DNA from: an uncultured Lachnospiraceae bacterium
Lineage (GTDB): Bacteria; Bacillota; Clostridia; Lachnospirales; Lachnospiraceae
Direction of reading: 5' to 3'
Length of the DNA: 64,000 bases
NCBI GenBank assembly: GCA_910587765.1
Contig: CAJUNR010000004.1
Span: forward strand, 1-64,000
The position numbers were made by a program, and so were the translations under genes. Shown piece after piece: positions 33,367 through 41,971 of the stretch; position 1 is the first letter of the stretch, and every line of letters begins with the position of its first letter. The notes under the pieces were generated by a model. The model made no database searches and was not told the DNA's origin. It worked only from the letters and a program-made list of their open reading frames with translations.

Positions 33367-35016
33367 ATGAGAAAAAAAGAGCCAGTTTACATAACGGGAC
33401 ACCGTCATCCGGATACCGATTCCATCGCGTCGTCGATCGCCTATGCGTTTTTCAAACGTTCCATGGGCGTCTACGCCGTTCCGTGCCGTCTCGGCGCGCT
33501 CAATGACGAGACGCGGTATCTTCTTTCCCGTTTTGGGTTTCAGGAGCCGGTTCTGCTGCAGGACGCCAGAATGAAGCTTTCGGAGATTACGCTCGATTCA
33601 CCGGTCTGCATCACTCCGGATACGACGATTTATGATACGCTGCGGATCATGCAGAAGGACAATCACGCCTACTGCGGCGTTGTGGATGAACGGCGACATC
33701 TTCTGGGGATGGTGACCAAGTCCGATCTTGCGGTGGTCGGCCTTGCGGACACCGCCATGTCGATCGACATCCTGGCGCACACTCCGGCGGAGAATATCCG
33801 CAAAACGATCAACGGTACGGTCGTCTATGACGATGACGAGGCGTATATCAACGGAAAAGTCAGCATCATTGCCATGACGGAGCTGGAACGTCTAGAGAAT
33901 TTTGACGTGAAAGACCGGATTGTCATCGTGGGGGCGAATACAGAGGCGCAGGTGAAGCTGATCCGTCAGGGTGCGGGCATGATGATTGTCGTATGGAGCG
34001 ATCAGATTGATGAGAAAGTGCTCAGTGCGGCCAGAGAATACCACTGTCCGATCATCCGTTCCGGATACGGCAGTATGAATACGTCCCGTTATCTGTATTT
34101 TGCGCCGTCCGTGGAGCGGATCATGAAGACAAAGCTGATCTCCTTCCATTCCAACGAACTGGCGGAGGATGTGGGCAACAAGATGCTGAAAAGCCGTTAC
34201 CGGGTCTATCCGGTGGTGGATCAGGAGGACCGGCTTGTAGGTTATATTTCCAGATACCACATTATGGATGCCAGAAAGCGCAAGCTGATTCTGGTCGATC
34301 ACAACGAATTTTCCCAGTCGGTCAATGCGGTGGACAGGGGCAAAGTGCTGGAGGTGATCGATCATCACCGGATCAATGATTTCACGACTTCTCAGCCGGT
34401 GTCGTTCCGCAACGAGATCGTGGGTTCCACGGCGACCATTATCGCCACGATCTTCCGGGAGAATCAGATGCTGCTTCCGGCCAATCTGGCCGGCCTGCTT
34501 CTGGGCGCGGTTCTGTCGGATACCATGAATTTCCATTCGCCGACGACTACCGAGCGGGACGTGTCCACCGCCAATATTCTGGCTGCAATCGCGGATCTGG
34601 ATATCGAGGAATTTGCGGAAGAACTGTTTACGATTACTTCCAATCAGAAGAACGTCAGCTATTCCGACATGATCAATCAGGACCGGAAGATCTACGAGAT
34701 TCATTCCTGCCGGCTGTCGATCTCACAGGTGATCGTCCCGTCCGCAAAGGAGATGCGGGCGGACGCGCGGGAGATCACGGGGGCGCTGGATCATTTTGCC
34801 CGCAAGAAACAGATTGATCTGGCTGTACTGGTGTTGACCAGCATACTGGAAAACGGTTCCGTCGTCTATGCGGGAGGAAACCGGGCTTCCTGGGCGTTGG
34901 AGGCGTTTCCGAACCGCGAGGAGGAGGAGTATACGTTCCAGGACAATCTGCTTTCCCGGAAACAGCAGATCCTCCCGGCGCTTTCGTCCGTGATCGGCGA
35001 GTATATGGGCGGCTGA
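33367..35016 (+). CDS. ppaC: Manganese-dependent inorganic pyrophosphatase with CBS and DRTGG domains
   Basis: 549 residues, family II. The DHH domain is split: the first part has TGHRHPDTDSIASSIAYA (residues 7-24), followed by a CBS motif (about 70-120), a DRTGG-like domain (about 140-245), a second CBS (about 250-300), and then the rest of DHH with LVDHNEFSQS (near 316) and EVIDHHRINDF (near 327). The DHHA2 domain closes the chain (about 420-549). The enzyme hydrolyses PPi; in relatives the CBS part is inhibited by AMP/ADP and activated by ATP or diadenosine polyphosphates, with DRTGG needed for the latter. GGGAGG ribosome site. A terminator follows at 35121. Confidence 0.9.
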   Translation: MRKKEPVYITGHRHPDTDSIASSIAYAFFKRSMGVYAVPCRLGALNDETRYLLSRFGFQEPVLLQDARMKLSEITLDSPVCITPDTTIYDTLRIMQKDNHAYCGVVDERRHLLGMVTKSDLAVVGLADTAMSIDILAHTPAENIRKTINGTVVYDDDEAYINGKVSIIAMTELERLENFDVKDRIVIVGANTEAQVKLIRQGAGMMIVVWSDQIDEKVLSAAREYHCPIIRSGYGSMNTSRYLYFAPSVERIMKTKLISFHSNELAEDVGNKMLKSRYRVYPVVDQEDRLVGYISRYHIMDARKRKLILVDHNEFSQSVNAVDRGKVLEVIDHHRINDFTTSQPVSFRNEIVGSTATIIATIFRENQMLLPANLAGLLLGAVLSDTMNFHSPTTTERDVSTANILAAIADLDIEEFAEELFTITSNQKNVSYSDMINQDRKIYEIHSCRLSISQVIVPSAKEMRADAREITGALDHFARKKQIDLAVLVLTSILENGSVVYAGGNRASWALEAFPNREEEEYTFQDNLLSRKQQILPALSSVIGEYMGG

Positions 35017-35031
35017 TGCGGTCTGATCGTT

Positions 35032-35084
35032 CGCTGCTGTTCCCACTGTTCCGGCCTGCCGGGGCGGGAGTGTGAACGGCAGCG
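35032..35084. repeat. Hairpin resembling the ends of the palindromic repeat family
   Basis: CGCTGCTGTTCCCACT (35032-35047) pairs with AGTGTGAACGGCAGCG (35069-35084). The tips (G-[TC]-T-G-[CA]-TGTTC and GTGAAC-[AG]-G) resemble the terminal motif GTTACTGTTCAC of the element at 7504, but the similarity is limited. It may be a diverged member or an unrelated terminator-like stem. Confidence 0.45.
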
Positions 35085-35120
35085 ATTTTCCGGAAATTGT
35101 CTGGCCGAAGACGGTAATGG

Positions 35121-35155
35121 AGGGACTGTGCGGGGCATAAATGAGTCCCTTTTCT
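35121..35155 (+). terminator. Terminator of the pyrophosphatase operon
   Basis: AGGGACT (35121-35127) pairs with AGTCCCT (35144-35150), followed by TTTCT. The stretch 35156-35262 is AT-rich and holds nothing I recognise apart from the approach to the T-box promoter. Confidence 0.65.
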
Positions 35156-35262
35156 ATTCCCGGCGTTGGTACGGCGGATTTTCCGTCCTGCATTGTATCA
35201 AACAGAACCTGACATCTAAAAAATTTTTGTAAAAAATAAAAAATTTTGGTCTAAAAAAGGGG

Positions 35263-35291
35263 TTGACATTTGCGTGCAATTCGCATAGAAT
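35263..35291 (+). promoter_or_regulatory. Promoter of the T-box/trpXYZ operon
   Basis: A perfect TTGACA (35263-35268) and TAGAAT (35286-35291) are separated by 17 bases, about 20 bases before the T-box RNA. Confidence 0.75.
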
Positions 35292-35311
35292 ACATTACAG
35301 AAATAAGAGAA

Positions 35312-35576
35312 ACCGATGAGAAAGAGGAGTAGGCTTTCGCAGGAAATCACAGAGAGCTGCAGGCGGTGGGATTGCAGTATGGACTGGATGGCTGAATGGA
35401 CTTTCGAGGGCAGCCCGAAATGAGAGATCAGAGTAGGAACTGTCGGGAACCAAACCCGTTATCAATGAGGGATGTATGTTAGTACATTGAGAGTGGACAT
35501 TGTGTCAATTTGAGTGGTACCGCGATCATAAATGGATTATGACCGTCTCAGGTGAAAACCTGGGGCGGTTTTTCTT
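35312..35576 (+). promoter_or_regulatory. T-box riboswitch, probably tryptophan-specific
   Basis: The conserved T-box core TGAGTGGTACCGCG is at 35511-35524. Upstream, Stem I contains the AGAGAG bulge region (35352-35357) and a distal GGTGGGATTGCAG loop. The specifier loop is read as GAA-TGG-ACTTT with UGG at 35397-35399, the only Trp codon. Downstream, ACCGTCTCAGGT (35542-35553) pairs with ACCTGGGGCGGT (35558-35569) and is followed by TTTTTC, the terminator. Uncharged tRNA-Trp would bind the TGG- and ACCA-pairing bulges and let transcription continue into trpXYZ. The specifier choice is by eye; the T-box itself is certain. Confidence 0.9.
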
Positions 35577-35662
35577 ATGCATACGGGCGCCTAAGGAAAA
35601 TTGTCAGCGGAAAGGTTTCTTCATTTCTGAAATATAATATTAAGATATCGGAGGAAGAGAAA

Positions 35663-36718
35663 ATGAAAAAAAGAGCAGTGAGCGTGTTACTGGCAGCGGC
35701 AATGGCGGCGGCGATGACGGCAGGATGCGGCAATGGGGGGAAAGAAACGCCCGCGGAGAAGGCGAACGGCGCGGATGCCGGGGAGGAAGAAAGTGCAGGA
35801 GGCGCGGCGGCGGACGGCGCGTCCTATAAGATAGCGGTAGTCAAGCAGATGGATCACGCGTCTCTCGACGAGATCGCCGACGCGGTCTGCAAAGAGCTGG
35901 AGCAGATCGCTGTCGATAACGGGATCACCATCGCCAGTGTAGTCCATTCCGGACAGGGGGATCAGTCGGTGCTGACGCAGATCGGGACGCAGGTGCTCTC
36001 CGGGGAAGTGGACGCGGTCATTCCGATCGCCACGCTGGCGGCTCAGGTGATGGCAAGCTGTGCGGAAGAGACGAAGACGCCGGTGATTTTCGCGGCGATC
36101 TCGGATCCGGAAAGTGCGGATATGACCGGCATCGACTATGTGACCGGCACTTCGGACGCGCTGAATACGGCGTTTATTATGGATATGATGCTGGCGCAGA
36201 ATCCGGATGTGCAGAAGGTGGGGCTGCTGTATTCTCTGTCCGAGGACAATTCCGCAAAACCGATTGCGGAGGCAAAGGCCTATCTGGATGAAAAAGGAAT
36301 TTCTTATGTGGAAAAGACCGCGAATACGAACGACGAGGTGATCACGGCGGCGAGCGCGCTGATCGGAGAGCAGGTGGACGCGGTCTTTACGCCCACGGAC
36401 AATGTGATCATGTCGGCGGAGCTTGCGATCTACGAAGCTCTGGCGTCGGCGGGCATCCCGCACTATACGGGGGCGGATTCCTTCGTCCGCAACGGCGCGT
36501 TTGCGACCTGCGGGGTAAATTATACGGAGCTTGGCCGCGAGACGGCGGATCTGGCGTACCGGGCGCTGACCGAAGGCATGGACGGTCTGGAAGATTATTA
36601 TCTGATGGACGGCGGGATCATTACCGTCAACACGGAGACCGCGGAGGCACTTGGAGCCGATTACTCCGTATTTGCGGATATGGGAGAAGTGGTGGAAGTG
36701 ACGACGACCGAGGAATGA
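35663..36718 (+). CDS. trpX: Tryptophan ABC transporter substrate-binding lipoprotein
   Basis: 351 residues. A lipoprotein signal with Cys22 (AMTAGCGNGG) and an Ala/Glu-rich linker precede a periplasmic-binding-protein type I fold (YKIAVVKQMDHASLDEIADA near 52; VLTQIGTQVLSGEVDAVIPIA; VFTPTDNVIMSAELAIYEAL near 237). The fold belongs to the family of ABC binding proteins assigned as TrpX when controlled by a Trp T-box, which is the case here. It captures substrate outside and passes it to TrpY. ATG 35663 follows CGGAGGAAG. First gene of the operon; the function rests on the UGG T-box together with the family. Confidence 0.88.
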   Translation: MKKRAVSVLLAAAMAAAMTAGCGNGGKETPAEKANGADAGEEESAGGAAADGASYKIAVVKQMDHASLDEIADAVCKELEQIAVDNGITIASVVHSGQGDQSVLTQIGTQVLSGEVDAVIPIATLAAQVMASCAEETKTPVIFAAISDPESADMTGIDYVTGTSDALNTAFIMDMMLAQNPDVQKVGLLYSLSEDNSAKPIAEAKAYLDEKGISYVEKTANTNDEVITAASALIGEQVDAVFTPTDNVIMSAELAIYEALASAGIPHYTGADSFVRNGAFATCGVNYTELGRETADLAYRALTEGMDGLEDYYLMDGGIITVNTETAEALGADYSVFADMGEVVEVTTTEE

Positions 36719-36797
36719 TCGGGGAAGCTTCTCTGCGGATGCATGAATCAGCGGCCGCCGTTTTCGGCGGCGGCCCTTGGGAAAGGAAGAGACAGTT

Positions 36798-37706
36798 ATG
36801 CTATATGTGATTCAGACTGCACTGGAACTTGGCTTTATGTATGCACTGGTTGCGATGGCGCTTTTTTTAAGCTATCGGGTGCTGGATATCGCGGACCTGA
36901 CCACGGACAGCGGTTTTGTGCTGGGAGCGGCGGTGTCAGTCACGGTAGCGGCGGCCGGTCATCCGTTTCTGGCCGTTCTGGCGGCGGTGGCGGCGGGGGC
37001 ATGCGCCGGATACGTCACGGCGTTTTTGCAGACCCGGCTGGGGGTTCCGTCCATTCTGGCGGGAATCGTCACCAACACGGGGCTTTATACGGTGAATCTG
37101 ATGGTGATGGGCTGGAGCTCCAACGTAAGTCTTTTAAAACAGGAGACGCTGTTTACGATGATGCGGGACACGGGCATCGGCGGAAGCTGGTATAAGCTGA
37201 TTCTGGCGGCGGGCATTACGGTGCTGGCGGCGCTTCTTCTGGTGTGGTTTCTGGGCACCCGGCTCGGCCTGAGCATCCGCGCCACCGGAGACAACAGAGA
37301 CATGGTGCGCGCCTCCTCGATCAATCCGGTGTTCACGATTTCCGTCGGCCTGTGCGTTTCCAACGCGCTGACGGCGCTGTCCGGCGCCGTCGTGGGCCAG
37401 TATCAGAAGTCGGCGGATATCAACAGCGGCACGGGAATCGTCGTGATCGGTCTGGCCTGCCTGATTATCGGCGAGACGATATTCGGCAGAAGTTCGGTCG
37501 GGCGCAACGTGGCGGCGGCGGTGGCGGGAAGCATTGCATACCGTTTCCTGTATGCCGTGATTCTGAAAACCGCGGTGGTGCCGATTGAATGCCTGAAGCT
37601 GGTGACGGCCGTGGTGGTGGCGCTGGCCATTGCCTCTCCGGCGCTGAAGGAATGGGGGCTTTTGGAGAAACGCAGGCTTGGTTCCATGCAGAAAGGGGGG
37701 CGTTAG
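36798..37706 (+). CDS. trpY: Tryptophan ABC transporter permease
   Basis: 302 residues with eight to nine hydrophobic helices and no soluble domain. It belongs to the branched-chain amino acid/ribose-type permeases (LivH-like); the coupling region reads RATGDNRDMVRASSINPVFT near 166-185, including the conserved ATG-x-N type motif. It forms the membrane channel for the TrpX-delivered substrate. Ribosome site GAAAGGAAG before ATG 36798. 79 bases separate it from trpX; a GC-rich repeat (GCGGCCGCCG ... CGGCGGC) in this gap may form a stem that sets relative expression. Confidence 0.9.
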   Translation: MLYVIQTALELGFMYALVAMALFLSYRVLDIADLTTDSGFVLGAAVSVTVAAAGHPFLAVLAAVAAGACAGYVTAFLQTRLGVPSILAGIVTNTGLYTVNLMVMGWSSNVSLLKQETLFTMMRDTGIGGSWYKLILAAGITVLAALLLVWFLGTRLGLSIRATGDNRDMVRASSINPVFTISVGLCVSNALTALSGAVVGQYQKSADINSGTGIVVIGLACLIIGETIFGRSSVGRNVAAAVAGSIAYRFLYAVILKTAVVPIECLKLVTAVVVALAIASPALKEWGLLEKRRLGSMQKGGR

Positions 37707-37707
37707 C

Positions 37708-38511
37708 ATGCTGCGTCTGGAGCATATCGGAAAAACGTTTCGTCCGGGTACGGTCAATGAGAAGCGTGCGGTTCAAGATCTGTCCCTGCATCTGAAGCCG
37801 GGAGATTTTGCCACGATCATCGGCTCAAACGGAGCCGGAAAATCCACTCTGCTGAACGCGGTTGCCGGGAATTTCTACGTGGATGAAGGCGTCGTCTATC
37901 TGGACGGCAGGGATATCACATTTACGCAGGAATACCGGAGAAGCCGGGTCATCGGCCGGCTGTTTCAGGATCCTTTGAAAGGAACCGCGCCGCATATGAC
38001 GATTGAGGAGAATCTGGCGCTGTCGTTTCTACGCGCGTCCAAGGGCAGCATTCCGTTCAGCCGGATTTCGCGGAAAGACAAAGTGTTTTTCCGGGAGCAG
38101 CTTTCCCTGCTGGATATGGGGCTGGAGGACCGGATGAAACAGCCGGTGGGACTTCTCTCCGGTGGTCAGAGGCAGGCGCTGACGCTTCTGATGGCGACGA
38201 TGGTGCCGCCTAAACTGCTGCTTCTGGATGAGCATACGGCGGCGCTGGATCCGGGAACGGCGGATAAGGTGCTGAAGCTGACCCGGCAGATCATCGAGAA
38301 AAACCATACGACCTGTCTGATGGTCACTCATAATATGCAGCAGGCTCTGGAGCTCGGAAACCGGACGCTGATGATGGATAACGGCAGGATCGTCCTGGAC
38401 ATTGAGGGTGAGGAGCGGAAGCAGATGACGGTTTCCGGCCTGCTCGACCGGTTCCGCTCCGGCGCCGGAAAGGACCTCGATAACGACCGGATTCTGCTGT
38501 CCATGGAGTAG
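37708..38511 (+). CDS. trpZ: Tryptophan ABC transporter ATP-binding protein
   Basis: 267 residues. Walker A IIGSNGAGKST (37-47), Q-loop in GRLFQDP near 90, signature LSGGQRQALTLLMATM near 150, Walker B LLLLDEHTAALDP near 170 (catalytic Glu present), and H-loop MVTHNMQQAL near 207. It drives uptake by TrpXY. The start is 1 base after the trpY stop, with GGGGGG in the upstream coding end as ribosome site. Last gene of the operon, followed by a terminator. Confidence 0.93.
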   Translation: MLRLEHIGKTFRPGTVNEKRAVQDLSLHLKPGDFATIIGSNGAGKSTLLNAVAGNFYVDEGVVYLDGRDITFTQEYRRSRVIGRLFQDPLKGTAPHMTIEENLALSFLRASKGSIPFSRISRKDKVFFREQLSLLDMGLEDRMKQPVGLLSGGQRQALTLLMATMVPPKLLLLDEHTAALDPGTADKVLKLTRQIIEKNHTTCLMVTHNMQQALELGNRTLMMDNGRIVLDIEGEERKQMTVSGLLDRFRSGAGKDLDNDRILLSME

Positions 38512-38519
38512 AAGGTTTA

Positions 38520-38548
38520 AAGAATCCTGCGCGTCAGGATTCTTTTTT
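38520..38548 (+). terminator. Terminator of trpXYZ
   Basis: AAGAATCCTG and CAGGATTCTT form a perfect 10-bp stem around CGCGT, followed by TTTTCTT. Confidence 0.85.
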
Positions 38549-38649
38549 CTTGCATTTTTATTAAACACATAGTATAATCATATCATACAGAAGAAACTCA
38601 GGGCGTTCGCCCGAATGATTCCCATTAAATAAACAAGGCGGGTACTGGA

Positions 38650-39117
38650 ATGACTGGAGAATTATGCAGTCTGTGCCGCCGGATTCTCCTGTTGACAGGC
38701 CTGTTTTTCGCTGCGTGGACGGATCTGAAAGAAGGGAGAATACCAAACCGGATTCTGGCTTTGCTGTTGCTGGCCGGCATTGTTCTCTGTACGGCGCAGA
38801 GCGGCCTGGACGGAGAATACGAAGCGGTACAAAGCGCGGCGGCAGGCTTTTTCACAGGCGGAGGGATCGCCCTGCTGTGCGCCGTGCTGTCCGGCGGCGG
38901 TCTGGGCGCAGGAGATGTGAAACTGCTGGCGGTGACCGGCCTCTATCTCGGAGCCGGAGCGGTTGCGGACGTGTTTGTTTTCGCCATGCTGTCGGCAGGT
39001 GCGGTCTGTCTGGCGCTTCTGGCAGCGGGGCGGGGCGGCCGGAAGCGGGGGATTCCGCTGGCGCCTTTTATACTGCTGGCGGTCGTTCTGACGTACGGGA
39101 AACAGGGGCTGTTCTGA
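38650..39117 (+). CDS. A24 family prepilin peptidase (TadV/CpaA-like)
   Basis: 155 residues with four to five membrane helices. Both catalytic Asp motifs of the type IV prepilin peptidases are present: AAWTDLKEGRIPNR (Asp25) and GLGAGDVKLLA (Asp near 90). It is of the short TadV/CpaA class, without the N-terminal methylase domain. It would cleave prepilin-like leader peptides at the membrane. No pilin or tad secretion gene is in the window, so its substrates lie elsewhere. First gene of the signalling/surface locus; 20 bases before the PP2C gene. Confidence 0.88.
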   Translation: MTGELCSLCRRILLLTGLFFAAWTDLKEGRIPNRILALLLLAGIVLCTAQSGLDGEYEAVQSAAAGFFTGGGIALLCAVLSGGGLGAGDVKLLAVTGLYLGAGAVADVFVFAMLSAGAVCLALLAAGRGGRKRGIPLAPFILLAVVLTYGKQGLF

Positions 39118-39137
39118 GAGACGAGAGGAGGAAGCGG

Positions 39138-39941
39138 ATGCACTATCTGTTTGCATGCTGTACGGATGCGGGGAAGAGGAAGGGGCCGAACCAGGACTCC
39201 CTGCTGTTCAAAGAAGCGTCCTGCAAAGGGGAGCGGGTGGCGCTGGCGGCGGTCTGCGACGGTATGGGCGGACTGTGGAAAGGGGAGCTGGCGAGCGCGT
39301 CGATGGTCCGGGCTTTTTCCGGGTGGTTTGAACGGAGTCTTCCCGGCATTCTGTCCCTGCCGTCGATGGAGAACGCGCTTCTGCGCTCTTGGGACAGGCT
39401 GCTGGCGGATATGAATGAGCGGCTGGAAGCCTGTGGAAGCAGAAAGCGTTCTCCGATGGGAACGACGGCGACGGCCATGCTCTTTGCGAGGGGCGGGTAC
39501 TATATCGCACATGTGGGAGACTGCAGGGCGTATGAGATCGGCGGACAAATCCGGCAGCTTACGAAAGACCAGACGCTGGTTCAGAGGGAAGTGGAGAACG
39601 GCAGGCTGACCAGAGAAGAGGCGGAGCGGGATGCTAGGCGGAATGTGCTGCTGCAGTGCGTCGGCGCTTCGGGAGAGCTTTGTCCGGCGTATGAGCGGGG
39701 GACGGTCCGCGAGGATGCGGTGTATGTGCTCTGCTGCGACGGATTTCGCCACCATGTCCGCGAGCCGGAGATGCTGGAAACGCTCGCTCCGCGGGTTATG
39801 AACGGGGAAAAGGCCATGAAGCGGCAGTTGGCCGCGCTGGTCGCACTGAATCAGAAAAGGGGGGAGCAGGACAATATTTCCGTACTGGCAGTGCGTCCTG
39901 CGGTGAGAAAAGGATATGCTGGAAACAGGGACGGTGATTGA
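39138..39941 (+). CDS. PP2C-type protein serine/threonine phosphatase
   Basis: 267 residues. Metal-binding motifs in order: KGPNQDSLLF (about 15-24), AVCDGMGGLWKGELAS (about 38-53), IAHVGDCRAYEIGG (about 122-135), LCCDGFRHHV (about 198) and EQDNISVLAV (about 243). The motif that is normally SDG is CDGF, a tolerated variant. Soluble. It should oppose the kinase encoded next: its last 26 bases overlap the kinase gene, so the two are made together. ATG 39138 follows GAGGAGG. Confidence 0.9.
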   Translation: MHYLFACCTDAGKRKGPNQDSLLFKEASCKGERVALAAVCDGMGGLWKGELASASMVRAFSGWFERSLPGILSLPSMENALLRSWDRLLADMNERLEACGSRKRSPMGTTATAMLFARGGYYIAHVGDCRAYEIGGQIRQLTKDQTLVQREVENGRLTREEAERDARRNVLLQCVGASGELCPAYERGTVREDAVYVLCCDGFRHHVREPEMLETLAPRVMNGEKAMKRQLAALVALNQKRGEQDNISVLAVRPAVRKGYAGNRDGD

Positions 39942-41919
39942 CGGAAAATACAAGATCCTGAATGTAATCGGCCGGGGAGGCATGAGCCGGGTCTATCTCG
40001 CCATGAACGAACGGGTGAACCGGCAGTGGGCGGTCAAAGAGATCCGCAAGCAGGACGCCTGTCATCTGCATGCCAACAAAAAGGAGATCGAGATGCTGAA
40101 AAGGCTCAGCCATCCCCATCTTCCGGGTATTGTGGATGTGATCGAGAACCGGGATACGCTGCTGATTGTAATGGACTATATCGAGGGGCGTTCGCTGCAG
40201 GATCTGCTGAATGAATACGGGGCGCAGCCGCAGGAACAGGTTCTGCGCTGGGCTGGTCAGCTCTGCGATACGCTCTCCTATCTGCATTCCAGAAAACCGG
40301 CGATCATTTACCGGGATATGAAGCCGTCCAATGTAATGCTCAAGCCGGACGGCAACGTCATGCTGATTGATTTCGGCGCGGCCCGGGAGTACAAGCCGAC
40401 GAATACAAACGATACGGTTTCTCTCGGCACCAGAGGCTACGCGGCGCCGGAACAGTATGAAAAGGAAGGGCAGAGCGACGCCCGGACGGATATTTACTGT
40501 CTTGGCGTGATGCTGTTCCAGCTTCTGACGGGGGAGAGTCCTCATTCCCTCCGGCCGCTGTGCAGCGTCAACCCTTCCTTTTCCTCCGGTTTGGAAACCA
40601 TTCTTCTAAAATGCACCCGTATCAGAAAGGAGGACCGCTATCAGTCCTGCGGGGAGCTTCTGTACGCGCTGGAACATTACTGGGAATGGGACGCTTCCTA
40701 CCGCAGCCGGCAGAAGAGGAAGCTGGGCGTTTTCCTGACGGCGGCGGCCGTGACGCTCGTTCTCGGCGCGGCTTCCTGCGTGTTCGGATGGAAGGAAGCC
40801 GATATCCGGAATCATGACTACGACGCGTATCTGCTGGCGGCCGGCAATTCTGTCACCAGGGAGGACGAGCTTCTGAATTACCGGAGCGCGGTGAATCTGT
40901 CGCCCTGGAGGGAGGAGGCCTACCTGCTGCTTCTCGAGAATACGTTTCTGGACGATCATGTGCTGACGGCGGAGGAGAGCGGAGAGCTTCGCTCCATACT
41001 GATTGCCTACGGAGACGGAAAGCAGACGAACGAACAGGCGCTCCGCCAAAACAGGGAAGGATACGGCGAGTTCGCCTATGCGGCCGGAATCGCTTATTAT
41101 TACAAATACGAAGAGAAGAGCGATAAGCGAAACGCCAGAAATTATCTGGAGATTGCCGCGGCCTGCGACAGTCTGGAAGAAAAGAAAAAAGAAAGAGCCG
41201 AAAGGCTTGCGGCGATCGCGGGTTACTATTCGCGCGTTGGCATGATGGACGAGGCGGGGGACGCCTCCGTCAGCTTTCGGGATTACTGGGACGATCTGAC
41301 CGCGCTGACGGCAGGCAATCTGGTGGAAGCGGATAATGAACGGACCGCCGTCGTCATGTACGAGGAGCTGGTCAATCAGATCATTTCCAGAGCGGAGGTA
41401 TTCAGGGAAGACGGAGTCGGGGAGGAGGAGATGTCGGCGCGGCTGAAGGAGATTCGGGAGCATCTGGACAGGGATTTCCCGTCATCCGCCGGGGGCGGAC
41501 AGAGGCAGATGGAGGAAGAAATCGAAAATCTCCGTCTGTATGTGGAAAAAGCGGAAAGGATGCTCCGTTCCGGCGGCAGGACGGAGCGGGAGGGGACTGA
41601 GAATGGAGTTGTTTCACAGATTGTACCTTGTCTGTCTGGCCGGGATGGGCGCATCGCTTCTGCTGACCGTTTTTCTATATGTCAAACTGGACGTCGGCAC
41701 GGCCTGGAGGGTGCTGTGCGGAAGAAAGGACGGGCGGAGGGAGCTGCGGAAACGCCCTCATCCGCCGTCCGGTCGCAGGGAGCCGCGGAAACACCTTCGT
41801 CTCTCGTCCGGACGCAGATTTGGCAAAGATACGGAAGAAGCGCGGCGGACCGTCCTTCTGCCCCGGAAGGAGACCGGGTTTCATGTGGAGCGGGAAGTGA
41901 TGCTGATCCATACCGATGA
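39916..41919 (+). CDS. Ser/Thr protein kinase (PknB-like) with transmembrane segment and helical sensor part
   Basis: 667 residues as it reads. Kinase domain (about 10-260): glycine loop IGRGGMSRVYLA, catalytic Lys in WAVKEI (near 37), YRDMKPSNVML (near 131; Tyr for the usual His of HRD), DFGAAR (near 154) and GTRGYAAPEQ (near 175). One TM helix lies at about 268-290. Outside is an alpha-helical region of about 260 residues with TPR-like helices (YAAGIAYYYKYEEKSDKRNA), not PASTA repeats. From about residue 561 the frame continues 106 codons over the next gene (41603-41971) with a biased, low-complexity tail, so the native end is probably near 41600 and a stop has been lost by mutation or frameshift. 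Confidence 0.88.
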   Translation: MLETGTVIDGKYKILNVIGRGGMSRVYLAMNERVNRQWAVKEIRKQDACHLHANKKEIEMLKRLSHPHLPGIVDVIENRDTLLIVMDYIEGRSLQDLLNEYGAQPQEQVLRWAGQLCDTLSYLHSRKPAIIYRDMKPSNVMLKPDGNVMLIDFGAAREYKPTNTNDTVSLGTRGYAAPEQYEKEGQSDARTDIYCLGVMLFQLLTGESPHSLRPLCSVNPSFSSGLETILLKCTRIRKEDRYQSCGELLYALEHYWEWDASYRSRQKRKLGVFLTAAAVTLVLGAASCVFGWKEADIRNHDYDAYLLAAGNSVTREDELLNYRSAVNLSPWREEAYLLLLENTFLDDHVLTAEESGELRSILIAYGDGKQTNEQALRQNREGYGEFAYAAGIAYYYKYEEKSDKRNARNYLEIAAACDSLEEKKKERAERLAAIAGYYSRVGMMDEAGDASVSFRDYWDDLTALTAGNLVEADNERTAVVMYEELVNQIISRAEVFREDGVGEEEMSARLKEIREHLDRDFPSSAGGGQRQMEEEIENLRLYVEKAERMLRSGGRTEREGTENGVVSQIVPCLSGRDGRIASADRFSICQTGRRHGLEGAVRKKGRAEGAAETPSSAVRSQGAAETPSSLVRTQIWQRYGRSAADRPSAPEGDRVSCGAGSDADPYR

Positions 41920-41971
41920 ACGAATCGAAGAGGAAGAGAAAACATCTGTCATAAAAGGGAGGAAAAGATGA
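41603..41971 (+). CDS. Small membrane protein of the kinase/phosphatase locus
   Basis: 122 residues: one membrane helix (about 6-27, RLYLVCLAGMGASLLLTVFLYV), then a basic, Arg/Pro-rich stretch with a near-repeat RREL-RK-RPHPPSGRREP-RKHLRLSSGRR, and a short acidic-ended segment GFHVEREVMLIHTDERIEEE. Its stop overlaps the next start (ATGA at 41968-41971), so it is coupled to the giant Ig protein. The location between kinase and exported protein suggests an assembly or signalling adaptor. Its 369 bases overlap the reading frame of the kinase tail; the membrane helix and coupling favour this frame as the real one. Confidence 0.75.
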   Translation: MELFHRLYLVCLAGMGASLLLTVFLYVKLDVGTAWRVLCGRKDGRRELRKRPHPPSGRREPRKHLRLSSGRRFGKDTEEARRTVLLPRKETGFHVEREVMLIHTDERIEEEEKTSVIKGRKR

